Of a stretch of DNA of 64,000 nt, positions 21,061-33,538 are shown in pieces (positions within the stretch are counted from its first letter, which is position 1; each line of letters opens with the position of its first letter). Below the pieces are notes generated by a model. The model was not told the origin of the DNA, searched no databases, and was given only the letters and a program-made list of their open reading frames with translations. This DNA comes from Puccinellia tenuiflora (lineage: Eukaryota > Streptophyta > Magnoliopsida > Poales > Poaceae), in NCBI GenBank assembly GCA_012064385.1, contig QRDG01001519.1, positions 1 through 64,000 on the forward strand, read 5' to 3'. The position numbers were made by a program, and so were the translations under genes.

Positions 21061-21490
21061 GTCGGTCGAAGTGGTCCCATTAGATTGTGCCTTGTAGGCC
21101 GAGGCCGTCGAATACTGACCACTTGCTGATCTCGTCCTCCACTCTCATAGGTCGAATACTGGCATAGGTCGACGGGCTTCTCGACGCTGCTTCAGCGAAG
21201 GTCTCCTTGGTGGTCTTTTGGTGAAGTCAGAGTCGCTGCAGAGTGATAACGATGACACACGACGACTCTCGCTTCGGTGGTGTGCATGCAGCTTGTGTGG
21301 TTAGACAGGGTGGTGCGTGGTGCGTATGCCCTTGAGTGGCCGTATGTGCCCTTGCGACGGTCGTGTTCCATGATTGTCGCGTCTGTTTCGGTTTTCAACC
21401 GGTTTCCTGCTAATAAACCGGACAACTCTTGATTTCTGCTTTATTAATAAAAATGGTAAGTCTTTTACCTCGGTTCGAATTTTTTTTTAC
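21061..21490 (+). mobile_element. LINE 3' tail, + strand (probable)
   Basis: The end of this stretch (TTTCAACCGGTTTCCTGCTAATAAACCGGACAACTC...TTTATTAATAAAAATGG, 21390-21455) looks like the 3' untranslated tail of Triticeae LINEs. It faces the opposite way to the LINE remnant just upstream. No coding part remains. Confidence 0.45.
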
Positions 21491-22534
21491 CTCTTCGTAA
21501 AGCCGGAACTGCCGGATCGAAGCATCACTTTACCGAAACACTGAAACAGTTCTAAAACGCCGGCTGTTTCTTTGTGGCTGCCGGGGCATAGGCACGTGTA
21601 AATGCAACATGCAGGGCAGGCATAGGCACAAGACCGGAGTATTTTATAATTCTCGCAAAGCATTTTTTAGGGATAATATAATTCTCACAAGACCGGAGCC
21701 GAATCGCCGGAATCGGCCGGAGACGACGGGCACGGCGGAATCGCCTCTCGTCGGTGGCGGAGCGGAAGGAGGAAGGAAGAGGTTGAGCGGGAGGAGAGAG
21801 AAGGACCTGGGCGCGGCTCCCCAAACCCGAAACGGTGCGGTCGGAAGGGTGTAGAAGAGGTATCACACTGACTGTGGGCCGGGAAATATCATGGCCCGCA
21901 TGTCATTGTCTGGGTGCTCGGTCAAAACGGTACAAAAAAAAATGAAACTAACCAGACGTGGGTGGAAACGTTGGAAGTTATCTCCGCGCAAATCGGAGCC
22001 GTTCGATCCGAAATCGATGGAGGACAATCCGTCTGTGGATTTGCCACGTACAGGGCGCCCTGAGAATAGATTTACCGTATAATTTTCGCAAAGCTGACAG
22101 ATTAGCTGAACGCTTGGCGCATTCACCAACCACCGTGCCTCTGCCGCACCACCAACCGGAATCCGACGGCCGAGATCGTCCCAGCGCTGCCGGTTCCACG
22201 ATCCCCTCCGATCAGGACTGACTAATCGCCGCGAGGGGTAAAACGGGCAATTCCTCCTCCTCGTCAATCCCCTCCATCCTTTGTAGCCATCGCTAATGGC
22301 CGTCCAGTGGTTTTCCTTTCCCCGCTACGCCAGCTCTGTCGGCTAAAACGCATCACACCACCACGGCACCACCTGACCCTCTCTCGCACCACCGCTAGTA
22401 GCCCCAGAATTGAAATCCCCCAAAACCCTAGGGAGAATTCCGCCGGATCGCTCTCCCGGGCGAGGCTCGGAGCCTTCTCCGGACTCGGTGAAGCCGCGCC
22501 GGTTGACTGGTTGGCGCGACGCCCTGCTGAGGCG
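21491..22534 (+). promoter_or_regulatory. Upstream region and 5' UTR of the CAMTA gene
   Basis: This is a stretch without domain-bearing ORFs. It becomes GC-rich from about 22430 into the start codon, and CCAAAACCCTAGGG at 22419-22433 resembles a telo-box/5' leader motif frequent in plant genes. No TATA box can be assigned with confidence. Confidence 0.4.
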
Positions 22535-25500
22535 ATGGCCGAGGGGCGGCGCTACGCGATCGCGCCGCAGCTAGGTGAGAGCCTCCCTGGATTTTGGGTT
22601 TTTTTTTTCGGGGGTTCGTTTTGATCCGTCCGCCTCGGTTCAGGTTGGCTGGCTCTGGTCAACGCCTCGGCCTTTGTTTTGATTTTGTTTCCCCCATCCC
22701 ATGCCATGCCTTCGTTGCGTGTGGGGATCGAAGAGTTGTGGCGTGGAAGCTGGTGCGCTGTCGGGGAGTCATGAGTTTGGTCGGTTGCCAAGTAATTCAC
22801 GAGAATTCTGTGTTTATGCGGCGGAGTCGTATGCGGTTTTGGCCGTTTGCTTCCCGCGGAAACGGGAGTTATGGTGCGAAGCGGAGATTTCAGCTTGGTC
22901 ACTGGCCGCGCTGAGTGTCGTGGGAGTGGAACACCACCGGAATCTGAAGCAGCTGCTCGAAATTGTTGGGAAGTTGCGTGGGGTTTCACTGTTCTGGAGA
23001 TGAATTTCGGGTACCCTGCGTCTTGAGGGGCCGTGCTTTATCTAGTGAACAAACCCCTCCTATGGTCCTTATGTGTCCGGGTTTCGATCGAGGTCAGTTT
23101 CTCAATTTCAAAAGTTGGAACGCCCGTGCTTGGGATTAGGTGTTCAGGTTGGAACTTCTGAGCTCCAGGTTTTCTGGGAGAAAAACGGTATTCCAGCGAG
23201 CAAAGTGAATTTGATGACAAGACATGCTTTCCTTTTGTGAAGATCGGAAGCAACACCGACGAAACTTTTATTCGAATGTTCTCAAATCCACTTTTCTGTG
23301 ACTACTTTTCAGTTATGTGGAATTGCCTAACTCTTTATTTCGATGACTTGTGAACAGACATGGAGCAAATACTGAAAGAAGCTCAACAACGGTGGTTACG
23401 CCCTGCTGAGATCTGCGAAATACTTAAGAACTACAAAAATTTCCGTATAGCTCCAGAGCCACCAAATATGCCTGCAAGTATGACCCATGTTTTCTGTTGA
23501 ACACTGCTGCCAGTTGATTATTAGTTGGTTCAAAAAAAAAAGTTGATTATTAGTTTTCAAAAATTATATTCTGTTTTGGGAAGACAAATACCAAAGCCTT
23601 GTTGCTTAACTTGGAATTTGATCTTATAACTTGCACAACACTGTGTGAGAACATAAGTTTTCTTGAAAGTGTGAGAATAGAAAACAGGGTTGTATCATTT
23701 TTTTTTTCCATTTTACTCTAGCCAAATATTTGTGTCAGGTGTAAACTTGAGCACATCCTGGTAGCCTGCCAGCTTTGTAATGCCATCTAGCGATACAAGA
23801 GTATGATGCAGTCTTTACTGTAACTAGTTTGAACCATATGGTTGAGCCTCTGGAATTTGGATCCACCATTGTTGCTGCTGGATCTAATGCAATTCTGTGA
23901 TAAACACGACAAAACACTATTACTCATATAGGTCTTTGTTGTTTTCAGAAATCTACTCAGCATAATATATGCCCAACTGATCTTTCTCCTGGTATCAGGA
24001 TTAAAAGGTTGCTATGTGATCAATTTTACCTTCTCATGCTAACGGCTGTGTTTTGTGCTCTTGTGTAACGGGATCCTTTAACCCTTTTTTTAATACCATA
24101 TTAGTGTCTTTAATCACTGCCATTTTGCCTCTGGATCAGACATGCCTTTGACTTGAACATTTGAATTAACTAGTATCTCCCCACTTGTAATGACATGTGC
24201 TTTCTGAAACCTATATTCTCAAGTAAGCATACGCTGATAAAGTGTCTCTAAGTAATCAATTTAAGGTTCAATTGTATCTCACGAATATCTGTATCTCTGT
24301 TTAAGGTTCAATTGTATCTCACGAATATCTGTATCTCTGGCTTTAGGTGGTTCACTTTTCTTGTTTGATCGGAAAGTATTGAGATTCTTTAGGAAGGATG
24401 GCCATAATTGGAGGAAGAAAAAGGATGGAAAGACTGTCAAAGAAGCCCATGAAAGGCTAAAAGTAAGTAAATTTGAACATTAAAATTAAAATTACTTATT
24501 TCTGTGAGATATCTAGCACTATTTTCCTAAGGTACTAGGTATCCTGTGTCGCTTGTATACGAGGCAAAGAACTAAGATTTCTTTATAAATTTGTAGTCAG
24601 GAAGCATCGATGTGCTTCACTGCTACTATGCTCATGGGGAAGAGAATATAAACTTCCAGAGGAGGTGTTATTGGATGCTGGAGGAGTAAGTGAAATACTT
24701 TTGGTGAACAATTTTGCTTTTGTAATATTGCAAGATTTGCAGTTGCTGAATAACTCCTGGCATTTGCATTATATATGTCTCTATGGATCCTACAGTTCAT
24801 TTATATTTAAGCAATCCTGTCTTTGGTTTTGCAGGGATTTTATGCACATTGTCCTTGTACATTATCTCGAAATCAAGGTTACACCTAATCCTTTTTATGG
24901 TTTCAATGTTGATAGCTACTTCTTTACCTTGAGGAGCTTGACTCTTATGATAAACCAGGAATTAGGCAAATATACAAAAGAAATTGTTTCAGTCCTGTGA
25001 TATGTTAAGTGATGGATCCTCGATTAGGTAGTATTTTCAGAAATTGTTAGCAATGCCATTGATAACTGGATGAAATGTAAAATGATAGCAGATCTTAGAG
25101 AGATAACTAAAAGCAGTAAGAAATGGGACTCCATATTTGTAAGAATATTGTGCATTTATGCATGTATATGTCCTGGGAACGCATTGTATGAAAACTATAT
25201 CTCATGATAGACAGACTAATCTGAACATGTTAAACTGATTTTTTCTCTCCCATATAGGAACCTAATAAACCTATTTTGAAAACCCTCAGTTTATGTTGGT
25301 CTTAGCAGTAAATTGTGTCTTCTTTCTTTGCTTACCGTTGTGACTTTGCCTACTTCTTACTTTTACTATCGTGAGTTCAAAGTCCAAGAGAAACTGATTA
25401 TTGCCGCATGTGTTGTGAACAAAAGCTTTTCTTTCTGCAATAAGTCGCCTAAAGTCTCATTTTCCTCGTATGTGGATATGAACACCAGGCTGGCAAATCA

Positions 25501-28500
25501 AGTTCTCGTAGTAGGGTACATGATAACATGCTACAAGGGAGTCCTGTGGATAGCCCATTAAGCCAGTTTCCTTCACAAACTACAGATGGTGAGAGCTCGC
25601 TCAGCGGACAAGCCTCTGAATACGAGGCAGAATCAGGTAGAGCTGTTTGGTCATCTTCTTCTGTTCCGCGTGAAGCCCAGTTAAATAGTTTCACTGATAC
25701 TATTCCAATTATGCACAGCGTATCTAAAGCAAAATTCGGTGCAGCAGATATTTATTCGGGAGGAACCGGATACCACTCTATCTCTCGGATCCAGCAGCAT
25801 GAAAATGGAGGTGGACCTGTGATTGATGCTTCTATTTTCAGCTCGTACATTCCTGCATCATCTGTAGGTATGTGTCACTAAAAATAATTTATTGTGGTTA
25901 TGATTCTAAGTAGGATGGATTCTTAACTCTTCATTTGCTACTATTGTTTAGGCAATCATCAAGGAATACAGGCTACAACACCTAATACAGGCTTCTATTC
26001 TCATTATCAAGATAACTTACCTATGATTCCAAACGAGTCCAGCCTTGGAATTTCATTCAATGGGCCTAATAGTCAATTTGATCTGTCATCATGGAATGAA
26101 ATGACGAAGCCGGATAAAGGGATTCATCAATTGCCTCCATACCAATCGCATGTTCCCTCTGAGCAGTCTACTTTTACTGAAGGCCCTGGAATTGAATCGT
26201 TCACTTTTGATGAAGTATATAGCAATGGGCTGGCTATCAAGGATGATGGTCATGCAGACACTGATGGAGAACCACTATGGCAGGTATCATGATACATTCC
26301 TTCATGGCAATATAATATATTGCATATTATTGTTCTTTGATAGTAAAAGTTGTAGCCATTTCTGTTGCTGTTATCCCCTTATAAAATATAAAATAATTAA
26401 TAATACTATGCAGCTGATGTCCAGTTAACAGATGCTAGCTAGCTATTGATGTGTGCATCCCCTATAACCAATAATAGAAAAACAGAACTCTGTGAAGTTT
26501 TAACATTTTTTTGTTCATGTACATCTTCTACTTCCCATGAGATTGTGTTTATCTGTTTATTATGTTAACTTGTACTTGTAGAGCCCGAGTTAATTCAGAA
26601 TTTTGCATTATTTCCCTATCCTCAGGAAATTAATGTGTTTGGATGGAATTGAAATGCACATAATTTTGTACTCAATAACACTTTCAATTTTATTGATGTT
26701 AGTAATCCGTGTGACTTTTTTTTGACAAAGTAACCTAAGCACTAATTTTGAAATGGAGTACGGTTCTCAAAATTCAATCAGGAGCATATCTTTCTCTAAT
26801 AGATAGTACCAGTCTGGAAGTGCAATATTGCCACAAAGTGCCTCACATGTTATTAATTGTTCCTTCAATTTTTCCTAATGTAGCTTGAATGATTTTTAGG
26901 GTGAGGATGGTGAGCTCAAATACTAAACGAATTATAGTAGGAAAAAATTAATGAGAAAATATACTTGTAGGGAAAAAATGCTAAACTGTAGAGCTGCAGT
27001 GACATTGCAGAGCTAATAGAGCATAGCTAATCCTAACATGTTTGATGTTTGTTTATCCCACCTTTAGGTTACCTAGTGTTGTTAAAGTATGAAGCTATGG
27101 TATCATATATCCACTTTGTTTCCAACTCTTATAGTGATTTTTCTCAGAATGGCATTTGTTTATTTTCTTTGAACCGCTGTAGTAATGTTGTTCTGTATTA
27201 TATTGTTCAGTAGATGATTTCCTGGTTTTTATTTTTTCCATCGAATCAACTATTTTGTCTCTTGCTGGTTCTTGCGATCTGAGCAGATTTATGTTGTGGG
27301 TTATTTTACACACTGATTAATTGCATATGCTTGAGCTTCATCCTACTGCTATCATACTACTATTGTCTTCTCCTAAAAAATCATACTATTACATCTCAAA
27401 AAAAAAATTATACTATTATTGTCCGGCTTCAATTTGGTTATGGTACTCATCTGTGAAGCTACTGAATTTCAGCTTCCAAGTGCTACTGATGGTACATTTG
27501 CTACAGTGGACAGTTTCCAACAAAACAATGAACCTTTGGAGGAGGCCATTAATTTCCCTGTACTGAAAACTCAACCGTCTAATCTTTCTGATATCCTAAA
27601 GGATAGCTTTAAGAAAAGTGATAGTTTCACTAGATGGATGAGCAAAGAACTCGCTGAAGTAGATGATTCCCAAGTTAAGTCCAGTACTGGATTGTATTGG
27701 AACAGCGAAGATGCTGATGATATAATTGGAGCATCAAGCCATGATCAGTTGGATCAATTTACTCTGGGCCCAATGCTTGTACAGGATCAGCTGTTTCATA
27801 TAATTGATTTTTCTCCAAGCTGGACTTATGCAGGTTCAAAGACTAGGGTATGTCTTCTTAAACTTATCATTCATGCTTGTAAAGCTTGAAAGAGTATCAT
27901 ACTTCATAGAACTGTCCTGGTGTCTCAGAGTGAGTTGGTGTTTGCTTACAAAAATTCTTGTATCCTGCAGGTTCTTGTTACAGGTAGATTCCTAACTTCC
28001 GATGAAGTTGTAAAGTTCAAGTGGTCATGTATGTTTGGAGAAGTCGAAGTTCCAGCAGAGATTTTAGAAGAAGGGACTCTCAGATGTTATTCTCCCTTGC
28101 ACAAACCTGGCAGGGTCCCTTTTTACGTGACTTGCTCCAACAGGTTGGCCTGCAGTGAAGTACGAGAGTTTGAATATCGACCAAGTGATTCCCAGTTCAT
28201 GGATGCTCCAAGTCCACATGGTGCTACAAACAAAACGTATCTCCAGGCGCGTCTTGATAGACTTTTGTCTTTGGGACAAGATGAACAAGATGAGTTCCAG
28301 GCAGTTCTATCTAACCCCACAAAGGAGTTGATTGATTTGAACAAGAAGATAAGCTCATTGATGATGAACAATGATCCATGGTCTGAGCTGCTAAAGTTGG
28401 CTGATGATAATGAGCTTGCCACTGATAATGAGCAGAATCAGTTCCTTGAAAACTGTATCAAAGAGAAGCTGCATATCTGGCTTCTCCATAAAGCAGGAGA

Positions 28501-30530
28501 TCATGGCAAAGGTCCCAGTGTGTTAGACGAGGAGGGGCAGGGTGTTCTTCATCTCGCTGCTGCTCTAGGATATGATTGGGCGATAAGGCCAACAATAACT
28601 GCTGGTGTAAATATAAATTTCAGAGATGTTCATGGATGGACTGCACTTCACTGGGCTGCATTTTGTGGCAGGTAAGTTATTCTGAGGGTGGTATTTCTTA
28701 TCTGCACACATTTATATGTATTGAACTTGTTTCGCCTGTTCTGCAGAGAACGGACAGTTGTTGCTCTTATAGCACTAGGTGCGGCTCCAGGAGCTTTGAC
28801 AGATCCAAGGCCTGATTTCCCTTCAGGAAGCACACCAGCTGATCTTGCATCGTTTAATGGGCACAAGGGAATTTCTGGTTTCCTGGCAGAGTTTTCGTTA
28901 ACAAGCCATCTTGAGACCCTCAATCTAAAGGAAGCCATGGGGAGCAATGCATCCGGAATATCTGGTCTACCTGGTATTGGGGATGTTACTGGAAGAGTTG
29001 CCTCACCATCGGCGGGTGAAAGTCTTCAGGATGGATCGATGGGAGATTCACTAGGTGCTGTGCGGAATGCTGCCCAAGCTGCTGCTCGGATATATCAAGT
29101 ATTCAGGGTTCAGTCCTTCCAGAGAAAGCAGGCAATTCAGTACGAGGATGACAATGGTGCGATATCAGATGAACGTGCCATGTCACTCTTGTCTTATAAA
29201 CCATCTAAACCAGGGCAGCTAGATCCCACACATGCTGCTGCAAGTCGAATACAAAACAAGTTTCGTGGATGGAAGGGAAGAAAGGAATTTCTGCTTATCA
29301 GACAACGAATTGTCAAGATCCAGGTATGGATATTGATTGTATGGACAATAATTCAATGATTTTTATTAGAATTCTGAATGCTCAAGATTAATACTGGATG
29401 AAAGATTGTTTCTACCGAATTTTGCAATAGTATAATGTTTTAACTGTGACCATATTATTTACAAATTATGTAATGGTAACTGAATGAAAAATGAACTATA
29501 TGTATTCTCTTCGACTACTGTAGTCTCTATGACAGGATATCATACCATGACGTTCTAACAGCCATGTCAACCATCTTTTATTCTTGATGCTATTATTATA
29601 GTAATAAACAATTTTTCTCAACCTTGCTATATTGTCTACTGGCTAGGCTCATGTGCGAGGTCACCAAGTGAGAAAGCATTATCGCAAAATAATTTGGTCT
29701 GTTGGGATAGTGGAGAAAGTTATATTGCGCTGGAGGCGGCGAGGGGCTGGGTTACGTGGGTTTCGATCTACAGAAGGTGCAACAGACAGCACTAGTAGCA
29801 GCAGTGTCGATGTGATCGCAAATAAACCTGCTGAGGATGATTTCTTACAAGAGGGGCGCAAGCAAACTGAAGAAAGACTGCAGAGAGCGCTTGCCAGAGT
29901 GAAGTCCATGGTTCAGTACCCTGATGCTCGGGACCAGTATCAGAGGATTCTGACTGTTGTAACAAAAATGCAGGAATCCCAGGTAGTGCTATGTTTTCCT
30001 ACCCTTATGGCTTAAATATAATTTTTTTCTAGCAATGCTGAACAAGTAGGGCATGTTTTTTCTAGAAAAGAAGTAGATTTGCACTTCCTCAACTGTTGCC
30101 AGAGTCTAGATTTTACGGCTCAGCTTTAAAACCAGACAAATCGGACCCACAACTATCAACCACCTGATTGCTATTGCAAAGCAGTTTGGATGGTGTGGAG
30201 GTGATTTCCAAAGCCATATCATAAAAAAGAACCGCTCGGGTATAGTCCCTGAGATGTGATGTATCCGGTTCTGATAAACGTTGATGTGATTTGTCTGGTT
30301 TAAGAGTTGGGGGATGAAATCTGGACTCCGGCAAGAGTTGAGGAGTATAGAGAAAATGGACGTTTTCCTTCTTTTCTTAATGGGAGGCTTACTCAATTCT
30401 TTGCTGCTAATGTGAACAGCCTATGCAAGAAATTATGCTCGAGGAGTCGACAGAGATGGATGAAGGCTTTCTGATGAGTGAATTCAGAGAGCTCTGGGAT
30501 GATGACATGCCAATGCCTGGCTATTTCTAG
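22535..30530 (+). CDS. CAMTA: Calmodulin-binding transcription activator (CAMTA1/2/3 type)
   Basis: Twelve exons join in frame into 1072 aa: 22535-22574, 23358-23477, 24347-24462, 24597-24685, 24835-24877, 25489-25867, 25952-26283, 27473-27847, 27971-28671, 28747-29323, 29647-29982, 30420-30530; every intron is GT..AG. Domains in order. CG-1 DNA-binding domain, residues about 10-137 (QRWLRPAEICEILKNY, FRKDGHNWRKKKDGKTVKEAHERLK, HCYYAHGEEN, HIVLVHYLEIK). TIG/IPT domain about 478-568 (DFSPSWTYAGSKTRVLVTGRF ... VPFYVTCSNRLACSEVREFEYR). Ankyrin repeats about 683-785 (GQGVLHLAAALGYDW, GWTALHWAAFCGRE). IQ motifs about 895-940 (RIQNKFRGWKGRKEF, VRGHQVRKHYRK). Ca2+-dependent calmodulin-binding helix about 937-960 (KIIWSVGIVEKVILRWRRRG). 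CAMTAs are nuclear factors binding CGCG-type promoter boxes in Ca2+-dependent cold and stress responses. The start MAEGRRYAIAPQL is the family's usual N-terminus, and length and C-terminus are typical. The gene appears intact. Confidence 0.96.
24261..24340 (+). repeat. 40-bp tandem duplication next to CAMTA exon 3
   Basis: The unit TTAAGGTTCAATTGTATCTC...GTATCTCTG occurs at 24261-24299 and again at 24301-24339, almost identical. The second copy ends six bases before the AG acceptor of exon 3 (exon starts 24347). Confidence 0.95.
30081..30348. mobile_element. Inverted-repeat (MITE-like) element in last CAMTA intron
   Basis: The left arm CACTTCCTCAACTGTTGCCAGAGTCTAGATTT matches the complement of the right arm (TACTCCTCAACTCTTGCCGGAGTCCAGATTT) over more than 30 bases. 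A second inner match is AAACCAGACAAATC. The element fills most of intron 11 (29983-30419). The target duplication was not resolved. Confidence 0.7.
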
Positions 30531-31583
30531 GTCCTGACAAACTGGTGTATCTTCTTGTAAATTACCTCCCCGCTTCAGTGCTTTGTTTGTTAGCCTTACC
30601 AAATAGATAGCCGCTACTAAACTACAATCCGTTATGGTTGTGAGTTTTTGTTGGTTTTTTTGTAGCTCTAGCTCTATCTCTTTGTACAGGTGTATGCCAA
30701 GGAAAATGTGTCTGAATTATCATATCCGTTTGAACAAGGATGAATGTTGATGAAGTTTGATGTTTTTTTTCCGCCACAGCTTACTCGCCGCAGATTTGCT
30801 CATTGGTGTTTGACAATTGACACGTTTCGTATGCAGCATCGTGTCCATAACTGCTTGTTGCTAATTGCACGTGTGAGACTGGAGGGACATGTGATACAGA
30901 TGTGATCGCATTGTTTTGCCGAGGCTGAGTGTGCAGATATTTTTTAAACCTGTAGTGCTGATCCATTTTAATTCTTCATTTGTTCCATAGCAGCAGAACA
31001 TGGTAGCAGGGCTGTTCTCTTCACGATGAGGTTTCAGTTAGTGTCGTGTGTGTTTCTTGCTTGCTTGTTTAAGCCGAAACTCCCCTGGTGTTTCCACGTG
31101 TACGCACGGCTCTCGTGGATGGCAGGACAAAAGCCCAAACCAAACCAAACGAAACAAACTTTGGGCAGTTGATGAGCTAGAAGTGTCCAAACAAGTAGAG
31201 AAGAACGAGCACACATAGGCATATGTCTCCCTAAATAAATTCTCACCTTTCTATCCTTCCGGACGAAAACGATGCCTCGCCACTCTCGGTCCACGGGTTC
31301 GTAGTACGTCGTCTAGAATGGTCTGAATGCGACATGGATGTCATCAGTTCAGTCGGCTTTCCCAAACCAAAGAATCAACGCGCGGTTGCCACTTGCCACC
31401 GTCGGACATGGACGTGTAACTGGATACGACGGGGGCGTGTGCGTGTCGGCTGTTGCGTGCGCGACTCCCGCTCTCGATCCAGCAGGCACGTCAACACCCT
31501 GCCTGCCCACAGTTGCAATTTGCCTAACCAGGTCACTCCACTCATGAGTGGAGTGGGTTATTTGTGTGTTAAAAAGTTTTTTT
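30531..31583. other. CAMTA 3' UTR and intergenic sequence
   Basis: The first 200-300 bases after the TAG at 30528-30530 are probably 3' UTR (T-rich, no clear AATAAA). The rest up to the retroelement at 31589 contains no recognisable gene or terminal repeats; the ORFs 31034-31294 and 31334-31672 show no domain, and the second runs into the LTR. Confidence 0.35.
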
Positions 31584-31588
31584 GCACT

Positions 31589-31939
31589 TGTCAGGACCCG
31601 CACCAAGTCGTTGAACTGCCACCGTCGATCACCCATCCTACGGCTGGGACTCCTCCGGTTGTCGCTGTTTGAATTCCTAGCTTTTCCTGCACTTTTTGAC
31701 TCAACCACTCGATTGTTTGTCTCGTTCTGTTTTCTTTGCTTTATAGCCTCGATCTCCAGATGGGAGCGGCATCAATCTTGTAATTGGGGTAAACCCTAGC
31801 CGCCTCTGTTGAGGGTCTGGCCTATGTTTTCCTGTACTCGTGAGATTCTATAAATCGATTCCCAAATTCCGTACACAATTTCCACTGTCGTGTGTGTGAT
31901 GAACTGAAATTCCCCCAGTTCTTAGTTCATGGCATGTCA
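31589..31939 (+). repeat. 5' LTR of the chromovirus-type element
   Basis: 351 bp, TG...CA termini. Contains TCTATAAATCG (about 31848), a likely TATA box, so transcription of the element would start shortly downstream. Confidence 0.95.
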
Positions 31940-31941
31940 AT

Positions 31942-31953
31942 TGGTATCAGAGC
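31942..31953 (+). promoter_or_regulatory. Primer-binding site (initiator Met-tRNA type)
   Basis: TGGTATCAGAGC two bases after the 5' LTR is the classical complement of the plant initiator methionine tRNA 3' end, used to prime minus-strand synthesis. Confidence 0.95.
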
Positions 31954-32293
31954 GCATCTGATCCTTGGAGGCGACTGGATCTAGAGCACTACGAGGTTGG
32001 GTTCTCTCGTAAAATCCCTCGTTCTTGTTCTAGGTCCCGGCGGCGGGGTGGAGCTCGTCGGTTCTAGCGAGCTGTCGGAGGCGGCTTGGCGGCGGAGGCA
32101 CAGATCGGCCGCAGACTAAGGAAACGGGAAGTGGTTTCTGGGGAGTATTTCCTCAGTGTCAAATCCCACCACCCACCCTGGTCCGTGCGACAGTGGAGGC
32201 GGGCGGCGCTGGCGGCGGCGACGGCGGCGGTAGAAATTCTTCCTTGACGACTCTGTAAGATCCCTCCCGCCCACCTCTCTTGTGAAGAACAGT

Positions 32294-33538
32294 ATGGGAC
32301 TCGGAGAGGACTCCAACACTACAGAGCAATTGCAGTTGAAATCCCTTCAGCTTGACATTCAGTGTCTGCAGCAGAATAGAGATTTAGACAGAAAAGAATT
32401 CCAGGAATTTGCTGCTACAATTAATCAGAATTTTACTAGCATCCAGGAAAATTTTACTGCCATTCAATCCAGCTTGGACAAACTATTCGCACCTCACAAG
32501 GTTCCCCATGAGCCACCACCAGTACTAGGCTCTGTTCAGGTTCCTCAGGTTGCAACAGCTTCTCCTGGGCAGGGTAGTGTTAATCAACAGAAGCAACCTC
32601 CAGTTACTGGGAAGGCAACTTTACATGACATGGGAGGCAAGGAACTGAACCTGGATGGCACACCAAGACTGCCATACAGGCACCCCAACCACACTACCAA
32701 TAACCAGCATCAACAAAACAATTTCAACAGGGACCAACAAATGATACTTCCACTTGAACACATTGAAGATGATGAATCTGAGGGAGGTGATAGAAGAGGG
32801 GCAACAAGATTCCGAGGTTATGGCCAACCTGAGCTTAGGCGTTTGAACCCTGTGGTTAAACCAGCCAAACTCAACATACCATAGTTTGATGGTGAGGACC
32901 CTGACTCCTGGATACAAACAATTGAGCAGTATTTTGAATCAGCTCGCACACAGCTGGACCAGAGGACAGGCATTGCAGTTACATACTTGAAAGGACCAGC
33001 TATACAGTGGTGGAGAGGCACTGGTTTTGCACCACACACTATACAATGGCACAGGTTTTGCAGGTACCTCACTGATAGGTTTTCTGTCACCTCAGTCTGT
33101 GATAATGTGAAGAATTTCCACTCACTCACACAAACATCAAGTGTAGCAGTTTATGTGGAGCAATTTGAGAAAGCAATGAACCTGATGAGAAGGGACAATC
33201 CAACACTCCCAAATGATTACTATGTTAACAGTTTCATTTCTGGCCTTTCACCTTATATCCAAAACCACCTACAATGCCTCAAACCAAATGATATGCAGGA
33301 AGCAATGTGGTATGCAAGGAGAATGGAACAATCTCAGCCCCCACCTCCTGCTCCCAAACAATATTTTCCTAGTATCAAACGGCAAGTGATATTGGACCCA
33401 CCCAAAACACCTTTGCAGCAGAACACCACAACTTCTATAATCCAGCAAGCAAAACTGAAAAACATCTGCTACAAATGCAAGGAGAATTGGTTCCCAGGCC
33501 ATAAGAAAGTGTGCAAATGTCCCAATCGGCCCAGTTAA
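32294..33538 (+). pseudogene. Gag of the chromovirus-type element, with in-frame amber stop
   Basis: The frame starts at ATG 32294 and is open to a TAG at 32882-32884, then continues in the same frame to the TAA at 33536-33538. The part before the stop has a coiled-coil-like Gln/Asn-rich N-terminus. The part after it has the retrotransposon gag core (FDGEDPDSWI, YLKGPAIQWWRG, RFSVTSVCDNVKNFHSL, YVEQFEKAMNLM, FISGLSPYIQNHL). A C-terminal zinc knuckle of unusual spacing follows (CYKCKENWFPGHKKVC: C-x2-C-x7-H-x3-C). The stop lies at the position where Gln is expected just before the gag core, so full-length nucleocapsid protein cannot be made from this copy. Confidence 0.9.
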
